A stretch of 64,000 nt of DNA from Metabacillus bambusae (GCF_017497975.1 NZ_JAGDEL010000004.1:307720-371719); one strand, 5' to 3'. Shown: positions 46,091 to 56,112, counted from the first letter of the stretch. Notes: generated by a model from the letters alone, not told the origin. Translations and numbers: made by a program.

Positions 46091-49000
46091 CACCCCTTAC
46101 CTCCTCTCTCATACGTTTTAACACATCTTCATTTTTTTCACTTTTTAAAACTCTGAAATTATTTTCTTGTAGTGATTCATCAAATTGGCAAACCGATTTA
46201 TATTCACAGAACGTACATGGCATTTTGTCCTTTAGCTTATACGGATTAATTTCAATGATTCCGTCCGTGATATTCGTTCCTATTTTTTCAAATGAAGAGC
46301 GGACATGATTTCTTAACAAATCGAATTCATCTTCACTAGCTACGCTCGAATTTGCCCGGAAACCACCTTCTTTTTTCAATCCTGCTGCGATAATGTTTGA
46401 TGTACTTCCTTCACTTAGACTGTTGTCCATTAATCGGACTGCTTCCTCGTCACCAAGCAATAATCCCTTCATTTTAAACTTTTTAAAAATCTCATCATCA
46501 AGCTTGTCCTCTGACAACATTGTATTTGCCTGAATCATCGGATCATGTACATGGAAGTATAAAACACCAGCCGGGGTCGCTTTTACTCCAAGCCACATAC
46601 TTGAATTAGAAATAATGACGTCTAAATAAGTAAGCATTTGTAGGGCTAATCCGTAATATACTTCAGTTAGTTGAACATTTTTATCGCTAGATTTATAGTC
46701 AACGATACGTAGCAGGACACCGTTTGATCCTGTTGCTTTGTCCACTCGGTCAATCCTACCAGCTACCTCCATCGTACAGCCATTTGGAAGAGTGAACCGA
46801 ATTGGTGGGAGCTCGCCACCCTTCCCAAATCCAAGCTCTAAGGCTATAGGTGTAAAACCACTAGCCTTTGCGTGTTCACTTAAAATTGCTGAAGCACGAG
46901 CAAGGATTTTTTGCAGCTTATGTTTAATATAATGAAAACGATTTGAACTAAGCAGGATCTCTCTTTGCAAGCGTGGAGCTAGACTATCAACTGCATCATT
47001 TGACAACCGCTCACATTGATCCTTCGTTAGCTCCTTCCAGTCTAGGTTTAACTGCTGTAATCGATCAGATATTAGCTTTAGCGCTGAGTGGAACATTTGC
47101 CCGATATCTGGTGCTTCTAGCTTGAAAAATTTTCTCTCCCTCAGCTTTAAACCGTGTGAGGCAAAGTGCGAGAATGCACAGCTATTAAATTGCTCCATTC
47201 GCGAAACACTTCCTTGAATATGCTCACCATATAGCTCACGGCTTACAGATGTTTCTAACTGCTCTGGCTTGTTTTGATAGGATAGACTGCTTAATACCCT
47301 TTTGGTTAGCAGTTGATTTTCCGATGTTATAAAGTGATTATAGGCATCCCACCAAATTGGATGAACTGGATACCCACGCTTCCATGATTGTAGCTGTGAC
47401 GTAACATAGGATAAGGTCACATTCTTATTCACAATAAATGAAAGCTGCTCTTCTAAAGATAGCTGTTCAGGCTCATTTAAAAGTCGTTGTTTTTCAACCT
47501 CTGGAAACATCTCTTCAATCCGTTTAACAATAACAGAAGGAAGCAATGCTTTACCCTCTTCATCTGCCATTGGATAAGATAAATAAAGATGATCAGATGG
47601 ACTAGACAACGCCATATAAATTGTGAAGTTCTCATCAAGAAGCTGCTGTCTCGCTGTTGGCGCAAGGTTTATGCCTTGAAAATGAAGTGCTTCCCGGTCA
47701 TCCTCTGTTAAAATCCCTTCCTCTTTCGGTCTTGCCGGAATCACACCATCATTTACACCTACGATAAATGAGCACTTTACATGGAAGAATCTAGATTTTT
47801 CTAGATCAGCAATTAATACTTGATCAATTGCTGGTGGAACTAATGAAAACTTCATAGATTCAAGCCCTGTTTCAAGAATTTCAGCATACAGCTTTAAGGA
47901 AACATTTTCATCTGAAAGCATTTCAACAAATTCATCTAATAAGTTGATTACTGCCTGCCATACCTGATCATGCTCCCTCGCCTCTAATAAAAGGCCCTTT
48001 TCTTCAGCATTAGTGCGAAGACTCTCTATTTTTTCAGGAATTTGTAATTCTTCTAAATAAAGATACAAGCTTTGAGCAAGATCCCTTCCTGTTTTGCTAC
48101 GTTTTAATCTTTTTTGTAAAGCTAGGATCGGCTTAACAACAATGGAACGAAGCTGGTTAAGCTTGTCCTCCATCTGCTTTTCTTCATCTGTCACAACAAA
48201 GTCATCGTCAAGTGAATAAAACCGACGATAGTGCCATTGTTCATCCTTTGTCCACTTAGAACCTTGGATACCATATGATAAACAATAGTTTTCTAATAAA
48301 TCCATTTCCTCACGCATTACTTGCTTTTTTATCTCAAATGGAAATAGCAACTCTGTTTTTACTGCACGGAAAACCGCCTCATGACGCCAATTCCCATTAA
48401 TGATCTCTAAAGTAGAACGAATGAATTCGACTAATGGATGGTTAAGCATAGATCGCTTTTGATCGATAAAAAACGGTATCTCATAATCACGAAATACTTG
48501 TTCAACCACATCACGATAATCGTTTGCGTTTCGGATAAGTAATGCTAGATCACGATAACGATAGCTTCCTTGTCTGACAAGTGTATGAATTTGCCGTGCA
48601 ATCCCTTCTACCTCTGAACGACGATTTGCCGCTTGAAAGATTGTCAAGCTAGGATTTTTTTCATAAACACTAGTTGGTCTAGTATCATAAAATTTCTCTA
48701 AATGCTGGAGAGAGAGATTACTAGTAAATCGATGCTGTTCTCGCAATACGATTGGCTCGTCAACTTCTTTCCCTTCTTCTAAGGCAGCTTTTAGAATTTT
48801 ATTATATGTTTTTCCAGTCATTTGAAATAAATGTAACTCATGAGGTAAATGCTCTTCATATGGCTTATCAGCTGTAAGGGCTATTTTCACATTTGCTGCA
48901 TTCTTCATTAAAGCTGCAACAACCTCGTATTCCTGAGGTGTAAAGCTATGAAAGCCATCAATATAAATATCTGCTGATCGCAAATAGTCTGACTCCTGTA

Positions 49001-49574
49001 CCTTTTCAGCAAGCAAGTGTAAATAATCCTCTGAGTCAACATATTGATTACTAAGTTCAATTTCTAACTGTTTATAAAGTAATGCCATATCATGTAGCTT
49101 GTCTGTTAATGACTTTTTATCTAATTCCGTTGTAGCACCAGCCAAGTATTCCTCTAGTTCTTGTGGTGATAAACAATATCGTTTAAATTCAGTTAGCATC
49201 GCTTCTAGTTGCTGGATAAATCCATTCTTATCACTTGCCTTCGTGAACACTTTAAATTCCTGCTTATATTGTTCAACTAGCTTTCGTAACATCATCTGAA
49301 TGCCTGTGCTTGAAAGATGATGACGAGTCATCCCACCTGTTTCCTGGAGAATTCTCCATGCTAACCGACTAAAACTAAACGTTTGCGCACGGATCATTCC
49401 ACCTAAGTTTGGTGTTTTTATTAATTCATACTCTGCCCCAAACGTCATTTGATCTGGAACAAGGTAAATGATTGGACGTCCGATTGGTTCCTCAAATAGC
49501 TTATCTCTTATTTCGTTTAAGATGGCTTCAGTTTTCCCGCTCCCTGAACGCCCTAGAATAAATTGAATACTCAC
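46083..49574 (-). CDS. addB: AddB helicase-nuclease subunit
   Basis: A 1163-residue protein. The N-terminal GRSGSGKTEAIL Walker-like motif, the C-terminal nuclease motif (GRIDRVD..IVDYKSS) and the iron-sulfur cysteines (one in NSCAFSHF, three in CTFCEYKSVC) match AddB. It is the partner of AddA in RecBCD-like end resection and Chi recognition. First gene of addBA. Confidence 0.96.
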   Translation of the reverse strand: MSIQFILGRSGSGKTEAILNEIRDKLFEEPIGRPIIYLVPDQMTFGAEYELIKTPNLGGMIRAQTFSFSRLAWRILQETGGMTRHHLSSTGIQMMLRKLVEQYKQEFKVFTKASDKNGFIQQLEAMLTEFKRYCLSPQELEEYLAGATTELDKKSLTDKLHDMALLYKQLEIELSNQYVDSEDYLHLLAEKVQESDYLRSADIYIDGFHSFTPQEYEVVAALMKNAANVKIALTADKPYEEHLPHELHLFQMTGKTYNKILKAALEEGKEVDEPIVLREQHRFTSNLSLQHLEKFYDTRPTSVYEKNPSLTIFQAANRRSEVEGIARQIHTLVRQGSYRYRDLALLIRNANDYRDVVEQVFRDYEIPFFIDQKRSMLNHPLVEFIRSTLEIINGNWRHEAVFRAVKTELLFPFEIKKQVMREEMDLLENYCLSYGIQGSKWTKDEQWHYRRFYSLDDDFVVTDEEKQMEDKLNQLRSIVVKPILALQKRLKRSKTGRDLAQSLYLYLEELQIPEKIESLRTNAEEKGLLLEAREHDQVWQAVINLLDEFVEMLSDENVSLKLYAEILETGLESMKFSLVPPAIDQVLIADLEKSRFFHVKCSFIVGVNDGVIPARPKEEGILTEDDREALHFQGINLAPTARQQLLDENFTIYMALSSPSDHLYLSYPMADEEGKALLPSVIVKRIEEMFPEVEKQRLLNEPEQLSLEEQLSFIVNKNVTLSYVTSQLQSWKRGYPVHPIWWDAYNHFITSENQLLTKRVLSSLSYQNKPEQLETSVSRELYGEHIQGSVSRMEQFNSCAFSHFASHGLKLRERKFFKLEAPDIGQMFHSALKLISDRLQQLNLDWKELTKDQCERLSNDAVDSLAPRLQREILLSSNRFHYIKHKLQKILARASAILSEHAKASGFTPIALELGFGKGGELPPIRFTLPNGCTMEVAGRIDRVDKATGSNGVLLRIVDYKSSDKNVQLTEVYYGLALQMLTYLDVIISNSSMWLGVKATPAGVLYFHVHDPMIQANTMLSEDKLDDEIFKKFKMKGLLLGDEEAVRLMDNSLSEGSTSNIIAAGLKKEGGFRANSSVASEDEFDLLRNHVRSSFEKIGTNITDGIIEINPYKLKDKMPCTFCEYKSVCQFDESLQENNFRVLKSEKNEDVLKRMREEVRGDE

Positions 49575-49613
49575 GTTTATTCCCCACTAACGTTTTTATA
49601 TTTAAAAAAGAAA

Positions 49614-49637
49614 TACCACAACTAAAATAGTGTGGTA
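49614..49637. repeat. short inverted repeat upstream of addB
   Basis: TACCACA and TGTGGTA are separated by 10 bases, 40 bases before the addB start. It may be an operator or hairpin in the leader; no further support. Confidence 0.35.
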
Positions 49638-49798
49638 ACAATGTCTGTTTTATTTCTACATCTCTATTTATATTTTACTTTACTTTTAAGCGAAATTCTA
49701 TTTATAGGACATGCCAAGTTTTGTATGGTGGAATATGAGTGTGTGGATTCTTCACACTCTATTACACTATCCTTATCAATATACAAGAACATCAAAGA

Positions 49799-49824
49799 GG
49801 CTGACGCAAAAATCAATGTCAGCC
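49799..49824 (-). terminator. terminator after the thiolase gene
   Basis: GGCTGAC pairs with GTCAGCC around a 12-base loop, 20 bases after the stop, with a modest T content beyond. Confidence 0.55.
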
Positions 49825-49844
49825 ACAATTTTATAAAATAGCTA

Positions 49845-51017
49845 TTATTCCCTTTCTATAAACAACGCAACCCCAATTCCTCCACCAACACATAGGGATG
49901 CAAGACCTTTTTGAGCTTCTCTACGCTTCATTTCATGTAAAAGACTTACAACAATTCGGGAACCAGTACATCCAATTGGATGCCCTAGACTGATCCCACT
50001 ACCATTTACATTGACCTTTTCACGGTCTAAATTTAATTGCTTTTCTACCGCTAAGTACTGTGCTGCAAAGGCTTCATTAATCTCAATCACATCCAAATCT
50101 TTTACCGTCCAATTTAACGACTCTAATCCCTTTTGAATCGCAGGAACAGGACCAATCCCCATAACTTTTGGATCGACTCCAGCAACTGAATAATGCGAAA
50201 TCTTCGCTAAAATAGGCAGTCCTCTATTTTCAGCCTCTTCTCTTGCCATTAACACAAGCGCTGCTGCGCCGTCATTTAGAGATGAGGAATTTCCTGCTGT
50301 AACGGTTCCATTCTCTTTAAAAATAGCAGGTAATGCTGCAAGCTTTTCACTTGTTACCTGTCTAGGACCTTCATCTTTAGAAACAATTACCTCTCCCTTT
50401 CTTGCTCTTACTGTAATCGGGAGAATTTCTTCAGTAAAGCTTCCATTATTAATCGCAGCTAACGCACGATTTTGACTTGTTAAAGCAAGTTCATCTTGCT
50501 CTTCTCTCGATATTGTAAATTCCTCTGCAACATTTTCCGCTGTTTCACCCATCATAATATGATGGATTGGATCCTCTAAAATCTCCCATACACTATCAGT
50601 CACCTGTCCATGCTGAAGACGAGAACCAAAGCGGTGCTGCTTAAGTAAATAAGGACTTGAACTCATTGCTTCCACTCCACCCGCGATTACGATATTGGAG
50701 TGGCCAGTTTGAATTTGCATTGCCGCAGATATGATCGCTTGTAGCCCTGATGCACATTGTCTTTGGATGGTGTAACCTGTTGTTTTGTCAGGAAAATCCG
50801 CTAAAAGCGCTGACGTACGTGCAGTATTTGGTTCATCTGTTCGTTGAATACAATGACCTAGAATAACTTCCTCTACCTCTTGCTTTTTTAGCTTACTTCT
50901 TTTAACAACCTCATCTAATACAGGAACTACTAATTGAGAAGGCAACAACTCCTTGAAAGCGCCACCAAATGTACCAATAGGTGTTCTTACTGCAGCCGTT
51001 ATGACAACCTCACGCAT
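49845..51017 (-). CDS. acetyl-CoA C-acetyltransferase (thiolase)
   Basis: A 390-residue thiolase. The acyl-carrying Cys (RQCASGLQA, near residue 88), the NEAFA motif, the His in GHPIGCTG and the second active-site Cys in LCVGGG are all present. It condenses or cleaves acetoacetyl-CoA or longer 3-ketoacyl-CoA. It stands alone, so a biosynthetic or degradative role cannot be chosen. The ATG is preceded by AAGGGGGATGG. Confidence 0.93.
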   Translation of the reverse strand: MREVVITAAVRTPIGTFGGAFKELLPSQLVVPVLDEVVKRSKLKKQEVEEVILGHCIQRTDEPNTARTSALLADFPDKTTGYTIQRQCASGLQAIISAAMQIQTGHSNIVIAGGVEAMSSSPYLLKQHRFGSRLQHGQVTDSVWEILEDPIHHIMMGETAENVAEEFTISREEQDELALTSQNRALAAINNGSFTEEILPITVRARKGEVIVSKDEGPRQVTSEKLAALPAIFKENGTVTAGNSSSLNDGAAALVLMAREEAENRGLPILAKISHYSVAGVDPKVMGIGPVPAIQKGLESLNWTVKDLDVIEINEAFAAQYLAVEKQLNLDREKVNVNGSGISLGHPIGCTGSRIVVSLLHEMKRREAQKGLASLCVGGGIGVALFIERE

Positions 51018-51130
51018 TTCCCATCCCCCTTATTAAACTCAAAAAATAGTAACTATTAGTGATAAAAGCTCATAATTTCATTATAGTATAATTTTTTGAA
51101 ATTATTGCAACAAGTAGCTTTATTTTGGGG

Positions 51131-51170
51131 ACTTATCTTCGATTTTTGAAATTTATCTTCGATTTTTCAA
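51131..51170. repeat. 20-bp tandem duplication
   Basis: Two adjacent 20-base units sharing TTATCTTCGATTTTT (18 of 20 bases identical) in the gap between sipV and the thiolase gene. Probably a small local duplication. Confidence 0.6.
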
Positions 51171-51242
51171 TTTTATCAACTATTAGACACAAATCGACAA
51201 AAAGACCACTCAAAAAATGCTAACCCCAAAAAATAGAGCGAA

Positions 51243-51265
51243 AACTTCTCCAAATTCCAGAAGTT
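51243..51265 (-). terminator. possible terminator of the yhjE-sipV pair
   Basis: AACTTCT pairs with AGAAGTT around a 9-base loop, 22 bases after the signal peptidase stop; the following minus strand has TTTT. Confidence 0.45.
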
Positions 51266-51286
51266 AACCCTATTGTGAGTTAGCAC

Positions 51287-51793
51287 CTATTTTCGATCTC
51301 CGACTGTCCCGATCACATTATCCATTTCCACTAAACCAAAATGGCGACTATCTCGACTTTGAAGTCGATTATCTCCAATTACAAACATATACCCTTTAGG
51401 AATTCTTGTTTTATCTGTAATTTCTTCAAGCGTAAAGTTTCCTGTTTGCTTTGTTACTTCAGGATTCTCTTTCGTTGGTAAAAACGGCTCATTAACAGCC
51501 TTTCCATTTACATAAAGCTGATCGTCCTTGTAATGAAGTTCATCACCAGGTAAGCCAATCACTCTTTTCACATAAACTTTTTCACTATTAGGTGGATGAA
51601 AAACAACAACATCAAACCGATCTAGTGAATTAAAATAAATTCCCAACTTATTTATTGAAAGCAACCTTCCTTCCTCATACGTCGGTTGCATTGAAACTCC
51701 CTCTACTTTATATTCCACAAAGATAAGGTTCTTTAATACGATAGCCATTAAACAAATTCCAACTGTTGTAAAAGCTATTCCTCGCTTTTTCAT
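51287..51793 (-). CDS. sipV: type I signal peptidase, SipV-like
   Basis: A 168-residue membrane-bound signal peptidase with one N-terminal helix. The catalytic Ser (GVSMQPT) and Lys (YVKRVIGLPGD) and box E (GDNRLQSRDSRHFG) are intact. It removes signal peptides from exported proteins. It follows the TVP38-type gene by 18 bases, the yhjE-sipV arrangement I recall from B. subtilis, which supports SipV over other Sip paralogues. Confidence 0.9.
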   Translation of the reverse strand: MKKRGIAFTTVGICLMAIVLKNLIFVEYKVEGVSMQPTYEEGRLLSINKLGIYFNSLDRFDVVVFHPPNSEKVYVKRVIGLPGDELHYKDDQLYVNGKAVNEPFLPTKENPEVTKQTGNFTLEEITDKTRIPKGYMFVIGDNRLQSRDSRHFGLVEMDNVIGTVGDRK

Positions 51794-51811
51794 GATAACC
51801 CCCTACAACAA

Positions 51812-52429
51812 TTAGTCGCCTCTTTTTTTTACTGTCATCGATACATTTAAGCGCCTTTCGACTCTTTTACCGATAAACCATAATAAAAAGATGACAATCG
51901 CTACAATAATGGATCTTGTTGGCTGTGTGATAAGTGCATGTAAATCCTGACCGATAAAACTAACCACAAAAATCATGACAAACTTACCAGACAAAACAGC
52001 TAAAATAAATTGCCAATGGCTTATTCGTGAAAGCCCTGCTACTACATTAATTGCAGCAGAGGGCGTAAATGGAAAACACAAAATGAGAAATAACGGGCTA
52101 AAACCTCTCCGTTCAATCCAAGTTAACAATTTTTTTATCGCTTTTTTCTCTTGTAAGCGTCTAAAAAATCTCCACTCACCAAGCTTTCTCATCATAATAA
52201 ATACTATAATAGCACCAGAACAAGCCCCAATCCAAGATAAAAAAAATCCCATCCAAAGTCCAAACGAATTAACGTTTGCCACAATGAATACAACGAGCGG
52301 TAAAAACGGAAAAAATGCCTCTAACATTGGTAATAATATTGCAAAAAACGGACCGAACGACCGATACGTTTCAAATAGCTCCATTAATTGTTTTAAAGAA
52401 AAAAAATCCTGTAGTGTCTCCGGGCTCAT
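51812..52429 (-). CDS. yhjE: TVP38/TMEM64 (DedA-related) membrane protein, YhjE-like
   Basis: A 205-residue integral membrane protein with about five helices and the family core FPFTPSAAINVVAGLSRI. The related DedA superfamily is linked to lipid scrambling. No catalytic site is visible. It is followed by the signal peptidase gene in the same transcript. Confidence 0.85.
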   Translation of the reverse strand: MSPETLQDFFSLKQLMELFETYRSFGPFFAILLPMLEAFFPFLPLVVFIVANVNSFGLWMGFFLSWIGACSGAIIVFIMMRKLGEWRFFRRLQEKKAIKKLLTWIERRGFSPLFLILCFPFTPSAAINVVAGLSRISHWQFILAVLSGKFVMIFVVSFIGQDLHALITQPTRSIIVAIVIFLLWFIGKRVERRLNVSMTVKKRGD

Positions 52430-52572
52430 ATTATACTCCTCTAATAAATCCTTTGGTATCTATTTTACACATTTATGTCAAAACTTGAAAGATCAAGGTA
52501 CACTTGCGAAGTTTATTTTAATCATGTATGATAATTACGAACAAATGTTCTGTTTGAGAGAGGGGCATTTCT

Positions 52573-52932
52573 GTGACCAGAATACCGAAAGACATTCGAG
52601 AAACGATAGAAAAATCCATCTATATCCCGATGGTTGTTTCGATCTTTAACCGTGACCTTACAGTTATCGAAAAAAGTCCGTTTAAACTACATCGTCCTTA
52701 TTTAGCACTTGTTGAAGAATCACTAAAGCTCGCACAAAAAGATTTGGCTGTGGTTAGACAAGAGCTTCACAGACAAAATATAAAAGTACATGAAGTTGAA
52801 CGAGATGAGGCTTTTACGCTTTATTCCTTCCTCTACAATGGCTATGAAGAAAAACATAACTATTTTAATCCAAGAATACGTAACAAAGTATGTGAACTAA
52901 TAGAAATTTATTTATTTAAGCCACAAAAATAG
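52573..52932 (+). CDS. yhjD: YhjD-like conserved protein
   Basis: A 119-residue soluble protein rich in charged helices (RPYLALVEESLKLAQKDLAVVRQELHRQNIKV) with no known catalytic motif. The GTG start is 7 bases after GAGAGGGG. It is identified by memory of B. subtilis YhjD and by its place beside yhjE and sipV, from which it diverges. Function unknown. Confidence 0.7.
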   Translation: MTRIPKDIRETIEKSIYIPMVVSIFNRDLTVIEKSPFKLHRPYLALVEESLKLAQKDLAVVRQELHRQNIKVHEVERDEAFTLYSFLYNGYEEKHNYFNPRIRNKVCELIEIYLFKPQK

Positions 52933-52991
52933 CCCTACTTCATCCATTCCCATTTTATTGGGGATTTAAAAGGAGAAATCAACTATTTATA

Positions 52992-53113
52992 GAACAAAAG
53001 CGTAAGCGATTCGTTGTTGACTTAGTGTATATGTAGTGTGAAGTTCACTTCTGCTTTAGCGCTGGAGCTGAATATCAAAGTGTTGTCCACAGTACCAGAT
53101 TATTTCTAATTTT
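52992..53113. repeat. interspersed structured repeat, copy 5 (degenerate)
   Basis: ACAAAAGCGTAAGCGATTCG, then GTGTGAAGTTCACT and TAGCGCTGGAGCTGAATATC, with a TTGTCCACAGTACCAG arm. It is shortened inside but keeps both ends. Confidence 0.65.
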
Positions 53114-53171
53114 CCCCAGGCGTAAATAAAGACACCTCACTAGGCATAGCAGCAGGTATCTCCCCATCTTC

Positions 53172-53356
53172 CTATGTCCAATCAAAAACTCTTATTATAA
53201 ACCTAACCGCGTACCAAAGCAGGCGAAACGGAAATAAAATTACTTCAGGAAAGTAAAATAACGCCTCTGAGAAAAATCGACAAACGTATATCCATCTTCC
53301 TTCTTTCTTAGCTTTCTTTTCTTTTTATATTTTCCCCGCCGCTTACGGAAAGACAT
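53172..53356 (-). pseudogene. frameshifted small membrane-protein gene
   Basis: AAAGGAGAG precedes an ATG (53356) opening MSFRKRRGKYKKK. That frame stops after 38 codons, but the -1 frame from the adenine-rich tract (about 53309-53322) continues with a protein-like hydrophobic segment: SEALFYFPEVILFPFRLLWYA and then VRFIIRVFDWT before TAG. Joined, they make a ~61-residue basic-then-hydrophobic protein. A single indel or sequencing error in the A run is the simplest explanation. Family not recognised. Confidence 0.5.
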
Positions 53357-53535
53357 GCCTTGTCTCTCCTTTCATCCTTTATTTGTTTTTCTTGCATAAT
53401 CTATTACATTCTACAAAAAATAATAAAGCATTCGCTAAATGGCCTAGCTCTAATTAAAATTAATACGTTTCACTCTCATATTATGTTTCATTATCTTATT
53501 TAGAAATTTATTAGCATTAATTGAAATCAACTTAA

Positions 53536-53564
53536 TTGACATATTACCTAGAGTTGATTATTCT
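53536..53564 (+). promoter_or_regulatory. sigma-A promoter of the amino-acid ABC operon
   Basis: TTGACA, 17 bases, TATTCT, starting about 50 bases before the first gene. The rest of 53357-53535 holds no recognised gene or riboswitch. Confidence 0.65.
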
Positions 53565-53618
53565 AAAAAAGTTATTTTAAAATTAATAAAACCTATAAAT
53601 TTACTGGGGGTTTACTAC

Positions 53619-54428
53619 ATGAAAAAAACATTCATTGCATTTTTAACGATTTTATTTGTTCTCGCTTTATCCGCGTGTGGTGCTCAAAAGGATGAGAAAA
53701 CCAATGAAGATACAAACAACAGCAGTTCACTTTATGATCAAATAAAGGAAAAAGGTGAAATTACGATTGGAACGGAAGGTACATATGCACCATTTACATT
53801 CCATGACAAATCAGATAAATTAACCGGTTTTGATATTGAAATCGCTGAAGAAGTATTCAAGCGACTTGAGATAAAACCTACCTTTATTGAAACAAAATGG
53901 GACGGAATGATTGCAGGTCTCGATGCTAAACGTTATGATCTTGTTGCTAATCAGGTAGCCATTCGTCCAGATAGATTAGAAAAATATGATATGTCTGAGC
54001 CATATATTGTATCAAAAGCAGTACTTGTTGTTCACGAAGAAAACAATGAGATCAAAAGCTTAGAAGATTTAAACGGAAAAAAAGTTGGACAATCTCTAGA
54101 TAGCAACTATCGAAAAATTGCAGAAGAGCACGGTGCAACAAATACAGTTGTAGATGGCTTTAACCAAGCAATCGATCTAATTGTTTCAAAGCGTATTGAT
54201 GGAACAATTAATGACAGCCTTTCTTATCTTGATTTAAAAAAACAACGTCCAGATCTTCCTATTAAAACAGTGTATGAGGAGCCAGAGGCAACTAGCAATG
54301 CTTTCCTTTTCCGCAAAGGTAGTGATGAATTAGTTGAGGCAGTCAATGGGGCACTTGCAGATATGAAAGAAGATGGTACGTACTTAAAAATTTCCGAAAA
54401 ATGGTTCGGAACTGACGTATCTAAGTAA
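53619..54428 (+). CDS. tcyA: amino-acid ABC transporter substrate-binding lipoprotein, probably cystine
   Basis: A 269-residue solute-binding protein (SBP family 3). The lipobox LSAC puts the lipidated Cys at residue 20. GTYAPFTFHD, LTGFDIEIAEEV and KWDGMIAGLDAKRYDLVANQ are the polar amino-acid/cystine-binding pattern, close to B. subtilis TcyA. It begins a three-gene operon with permease and ATPase. Cystine is the best guess from family resemblance only. Confidence 0.85.
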   Translation: MKKTFIAFLTILFVLALSACGAQKDEKTNEDTNNSSSLYDQIKEKGEITIGTEGTYAPFTFHDKSDKLTGFDIEIAEEVFKRLEIKPTFIETKWDGMIAGLDAKRYDLVANQVAIRPDRLEKYDMSEPYIVSKAVLVVHEENNEIKSLEDLNGKKVGQSLDSNYRKIAEEHGATNTVVDGFNQAIDLIVSKRIDGTINDSLSYLDLKKQRPDLPIKTVYEEPEATSNAFLFRKGSDELVEAVNGALADMKEDGTYLKISEKWFGTDVSK

Positions 54429-54443
54429 AGGAATTGATGTGTA

Positions 54444-55127
54444 ATGTTTGCAGATGAACGATCAGAAAGAATTATAGGAATCCTTAGTGATTCCTTTTTT
54501 CCTATTTTAAAGGCCGGTTTATATTTTACAATTCCATTAACATTAATTGCATTTGTTTTAGGACTTATTCTGGCATTTCTAACCGCTCTTGCTCGTCTTT
54601 CAGGATTTAAGCCTCTAGTGGTTCTCGCAAAAATCTATGTATGGATTTTTAGGGGAACACCTTTGCTAGTTCAATTATTTATTTTGTTTTATGGATTGCC
54701 TAGTCTTGGATTGACACTGGATCCTTTTCCCGCTGCCGTCATCGGCTTTACTTTAAATAAAGGTGCTTATAGCTCTGAAATTATCCGAGCTGCTATTCTT
54801 TCAATTCAAAAAGGCCAATGGGAAGCAGCCTTCTCAATTGGAATGACAAAGTCACAAGCTATGAGAAGAGTCATCCTCCCTCAAGCTGTCCGGGTTAGCA
54901 TACCACCGCTTGGGAATTCCTTTATTAGTCTTGTGAAGGATACATCACTTGCAGCAACAATTACTGTTACAGAGCTTTTTCAAAAAGGCCAGCAAATTGC
55001 AGCTGTCACGTATGAACCGTTATGGCTTTATATAGAAGTAGCCTTTATTTATTTAATGTTCAGTACGGTTCTCTCATATGCGCAATCAAAACTCGAACAT
55101 CGCTATGATCGAACAGTCGCGAAATAA
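54444..55127 (+). CDS. tcyB: amino-acid ABC transporter permease, probably cystine
   Basis: A 227-residue HisMQ-type permease with about five helices and the EAA loop (EAAFSIGMTKSQAMRRVILPQA, ~130-151). It sits 15 bases after the binding-protein gene and 12 before the ATPase gene. The start region has only a weak GGAATTGATG site. Confidence 0.88.
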   Translation: MFADERSERIIGILSDSFFPILKAGLYFTIPLTLIAFVLGLILAFLTALARLSGFKPLVVLAKIYVWIFRGTPLLVQLFILFYGLPSLGLTLDPFPAAVIGFTLNKGAYSSEIIRAAILSIQKGQWEAAFSIGMTKSQAMRRVILPQAVRVSIPPLGNSFISLVKDTSLAATITVTELFQKGQQIAAVTYEPLWLYIEVAFIYLMFSTVLSYAQSKLEHRYDRTVAK

Positions 55128-55139
55128 TGGAGGTTTACT

Positions 55140-55886
55140 ATGATTCATATCCAAAATCTTTTCAAAAAATTCAATGATTTAGAAGTGTTAAAAGGAATAG
55201 ATCTGACAGTAGAAAAAGGTAACACAGCCGTAATTATCGGACCATCTGGCTCTGGAAAAACTACTTTTCTTCGGTGCTTAAACCTCCTTGAACTGCCTGA
55301 TAAAGGCTCAATCACATTAGGAGATAAAGAAATCGAGTTTAACGAAAAGAAGCGACTTTCCGCTTCACAGATTACTTCTTTCAGAAAACAAACTGGCATG
55401 GTCTTTCAAAATTATAATCTCTTTCCGCATTTTACCGCTCTAGAAAATGTCATGGAGGGGCAAATCACAGTATTAAAAAGATCAAAGGACGAGGCTCGAA
55501 AAAAATCACTGCAACTTTTAGAGAAAGTCGGTCTCAAAGATCGATCTGACATGTATCCACACCAATTGTCGGGCGGACAGCAGCAACGTGTTGGTATTGC
55601 TAGAGCTATGGCAATGGATCCAAATGTGCTGCTTTTCGATGAACCTACATCAGCTCTCGACCCAGAGCTCGTTGGAGAAGTCCTTAAAGTAATGAAGGAG
55701 CTATCAGAAGAAGGCATGACGATGGTCGTTGTCACTCACGAAATGCAATTTGCAAGAGATGTAGCTGATCAAGTCATTTTTATGGACAATGGAGTGGTTG
55801 TCGAAAAGGGCACTCCCGATAAAGTGTTTGGTAACACAAAAAACCCGCGCACACTGCAATTTTTGAACAAAGTAAATGCTAGGTAA
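55140..55886 (+). CDS. tcyC: amino-acid ABC transporter ATPase, probably cystine
   Basis: A 248-residue ATPase with Walker [10 protein letters not shown], signature LSGGQQQRV, Walker [13 protein letters not shown] and H-loop VVTHEM, of the polar amino-acid importer subfamily. GGAGG precedes the ATG. Last gene of the operon. Confidence 0.92.
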   Translation: MIHIQNLFKKFNDLEVLKGIDLTVEKGNTAVIIGPSGSGKTTFLRCLNLLELPDKGSITLGDKEIEFNEKKRLSASQITSFRKQTGMVFQNYNLFPHFTALENVMEGQITVLKRSKDEARKKSLQLLEKVGLKDRSDMYPHQLSGGQQQRVGIARAMAMDPNVLLFDEPTSALDPELVGEVLKVMKELSEEGMTMVVVTHEMQFARDVADQVIFMDNGVVVEKGTPDKVFGNTKNPRTLQFLNKVNAR

Positions 55887-56057
55887 GAACAAAAGCGCAA
55901 GCGCCTTGAACAGCCTCGGGCAAATAAGACGCTTAAGAATAGAAGGTGTTCTTTACCTTCAATTCTTAAGTGGCTGTAGACCCAAGAGGGGCTAGGCGCT
56001 GGAGCTGGATGCCAAGAGCTTATCCACAGTACAAGAATTTTATAATTTCCTAGACGA
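55887..56057. repeat. interspersed structured repeat, copy 6
   Basis: ACAAAAGCGCAAGCGCCTTGAAC, an internal stem CTTAAGAATAGAAGGT with its complement (one mismatch) around loop GTTCTTT, GAGGGGCTAGGCGCTGGAGCT and the TTATCCACAGTACAAG arm. It starts right at the end of the ATPase gene and abuts the comK terminator. Confidence 0.8.
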
Positions 56058-56058
56058 G

Positions 56059-56090
56059 AACAAAAGCTATCCAACTGGATAGCTTTTGTT
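56059..56090. terminator. bidirectional terminator between the ABC operon and comK
   Basis: A perfect 14-bp stem AACAAAAGCTATCC with its complement and a 4-base loop, T-rich on both sides. Confidence 0.8.
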
Positions 56091-56112
56091 AAGAATAAAT
56101 AATCATATAATC

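Noticed and set aside
51975..52649. A 224-codon open frame on the plus strand
   Set aside because: It lies mostly antisense to the yhjE-like gene, whose membrane-protein sequence is clearly real, and its translation has no family-like pattern.
53309..53322. Programmed -1 frameshift in the small split gene
   Set aside because: No proper X-XXY-YYZ slippery heptamer in frame and the -1 frame has a TAA close by; a simple indel is more likely.
52933..53618. Possible S-box or T-box riboswitch before the amino-acid ABC operon
   Set aside because: No conserved riboswitch core or T-box sequence could be found; only a repeat copy, a small gene remnant and a plain promoter.
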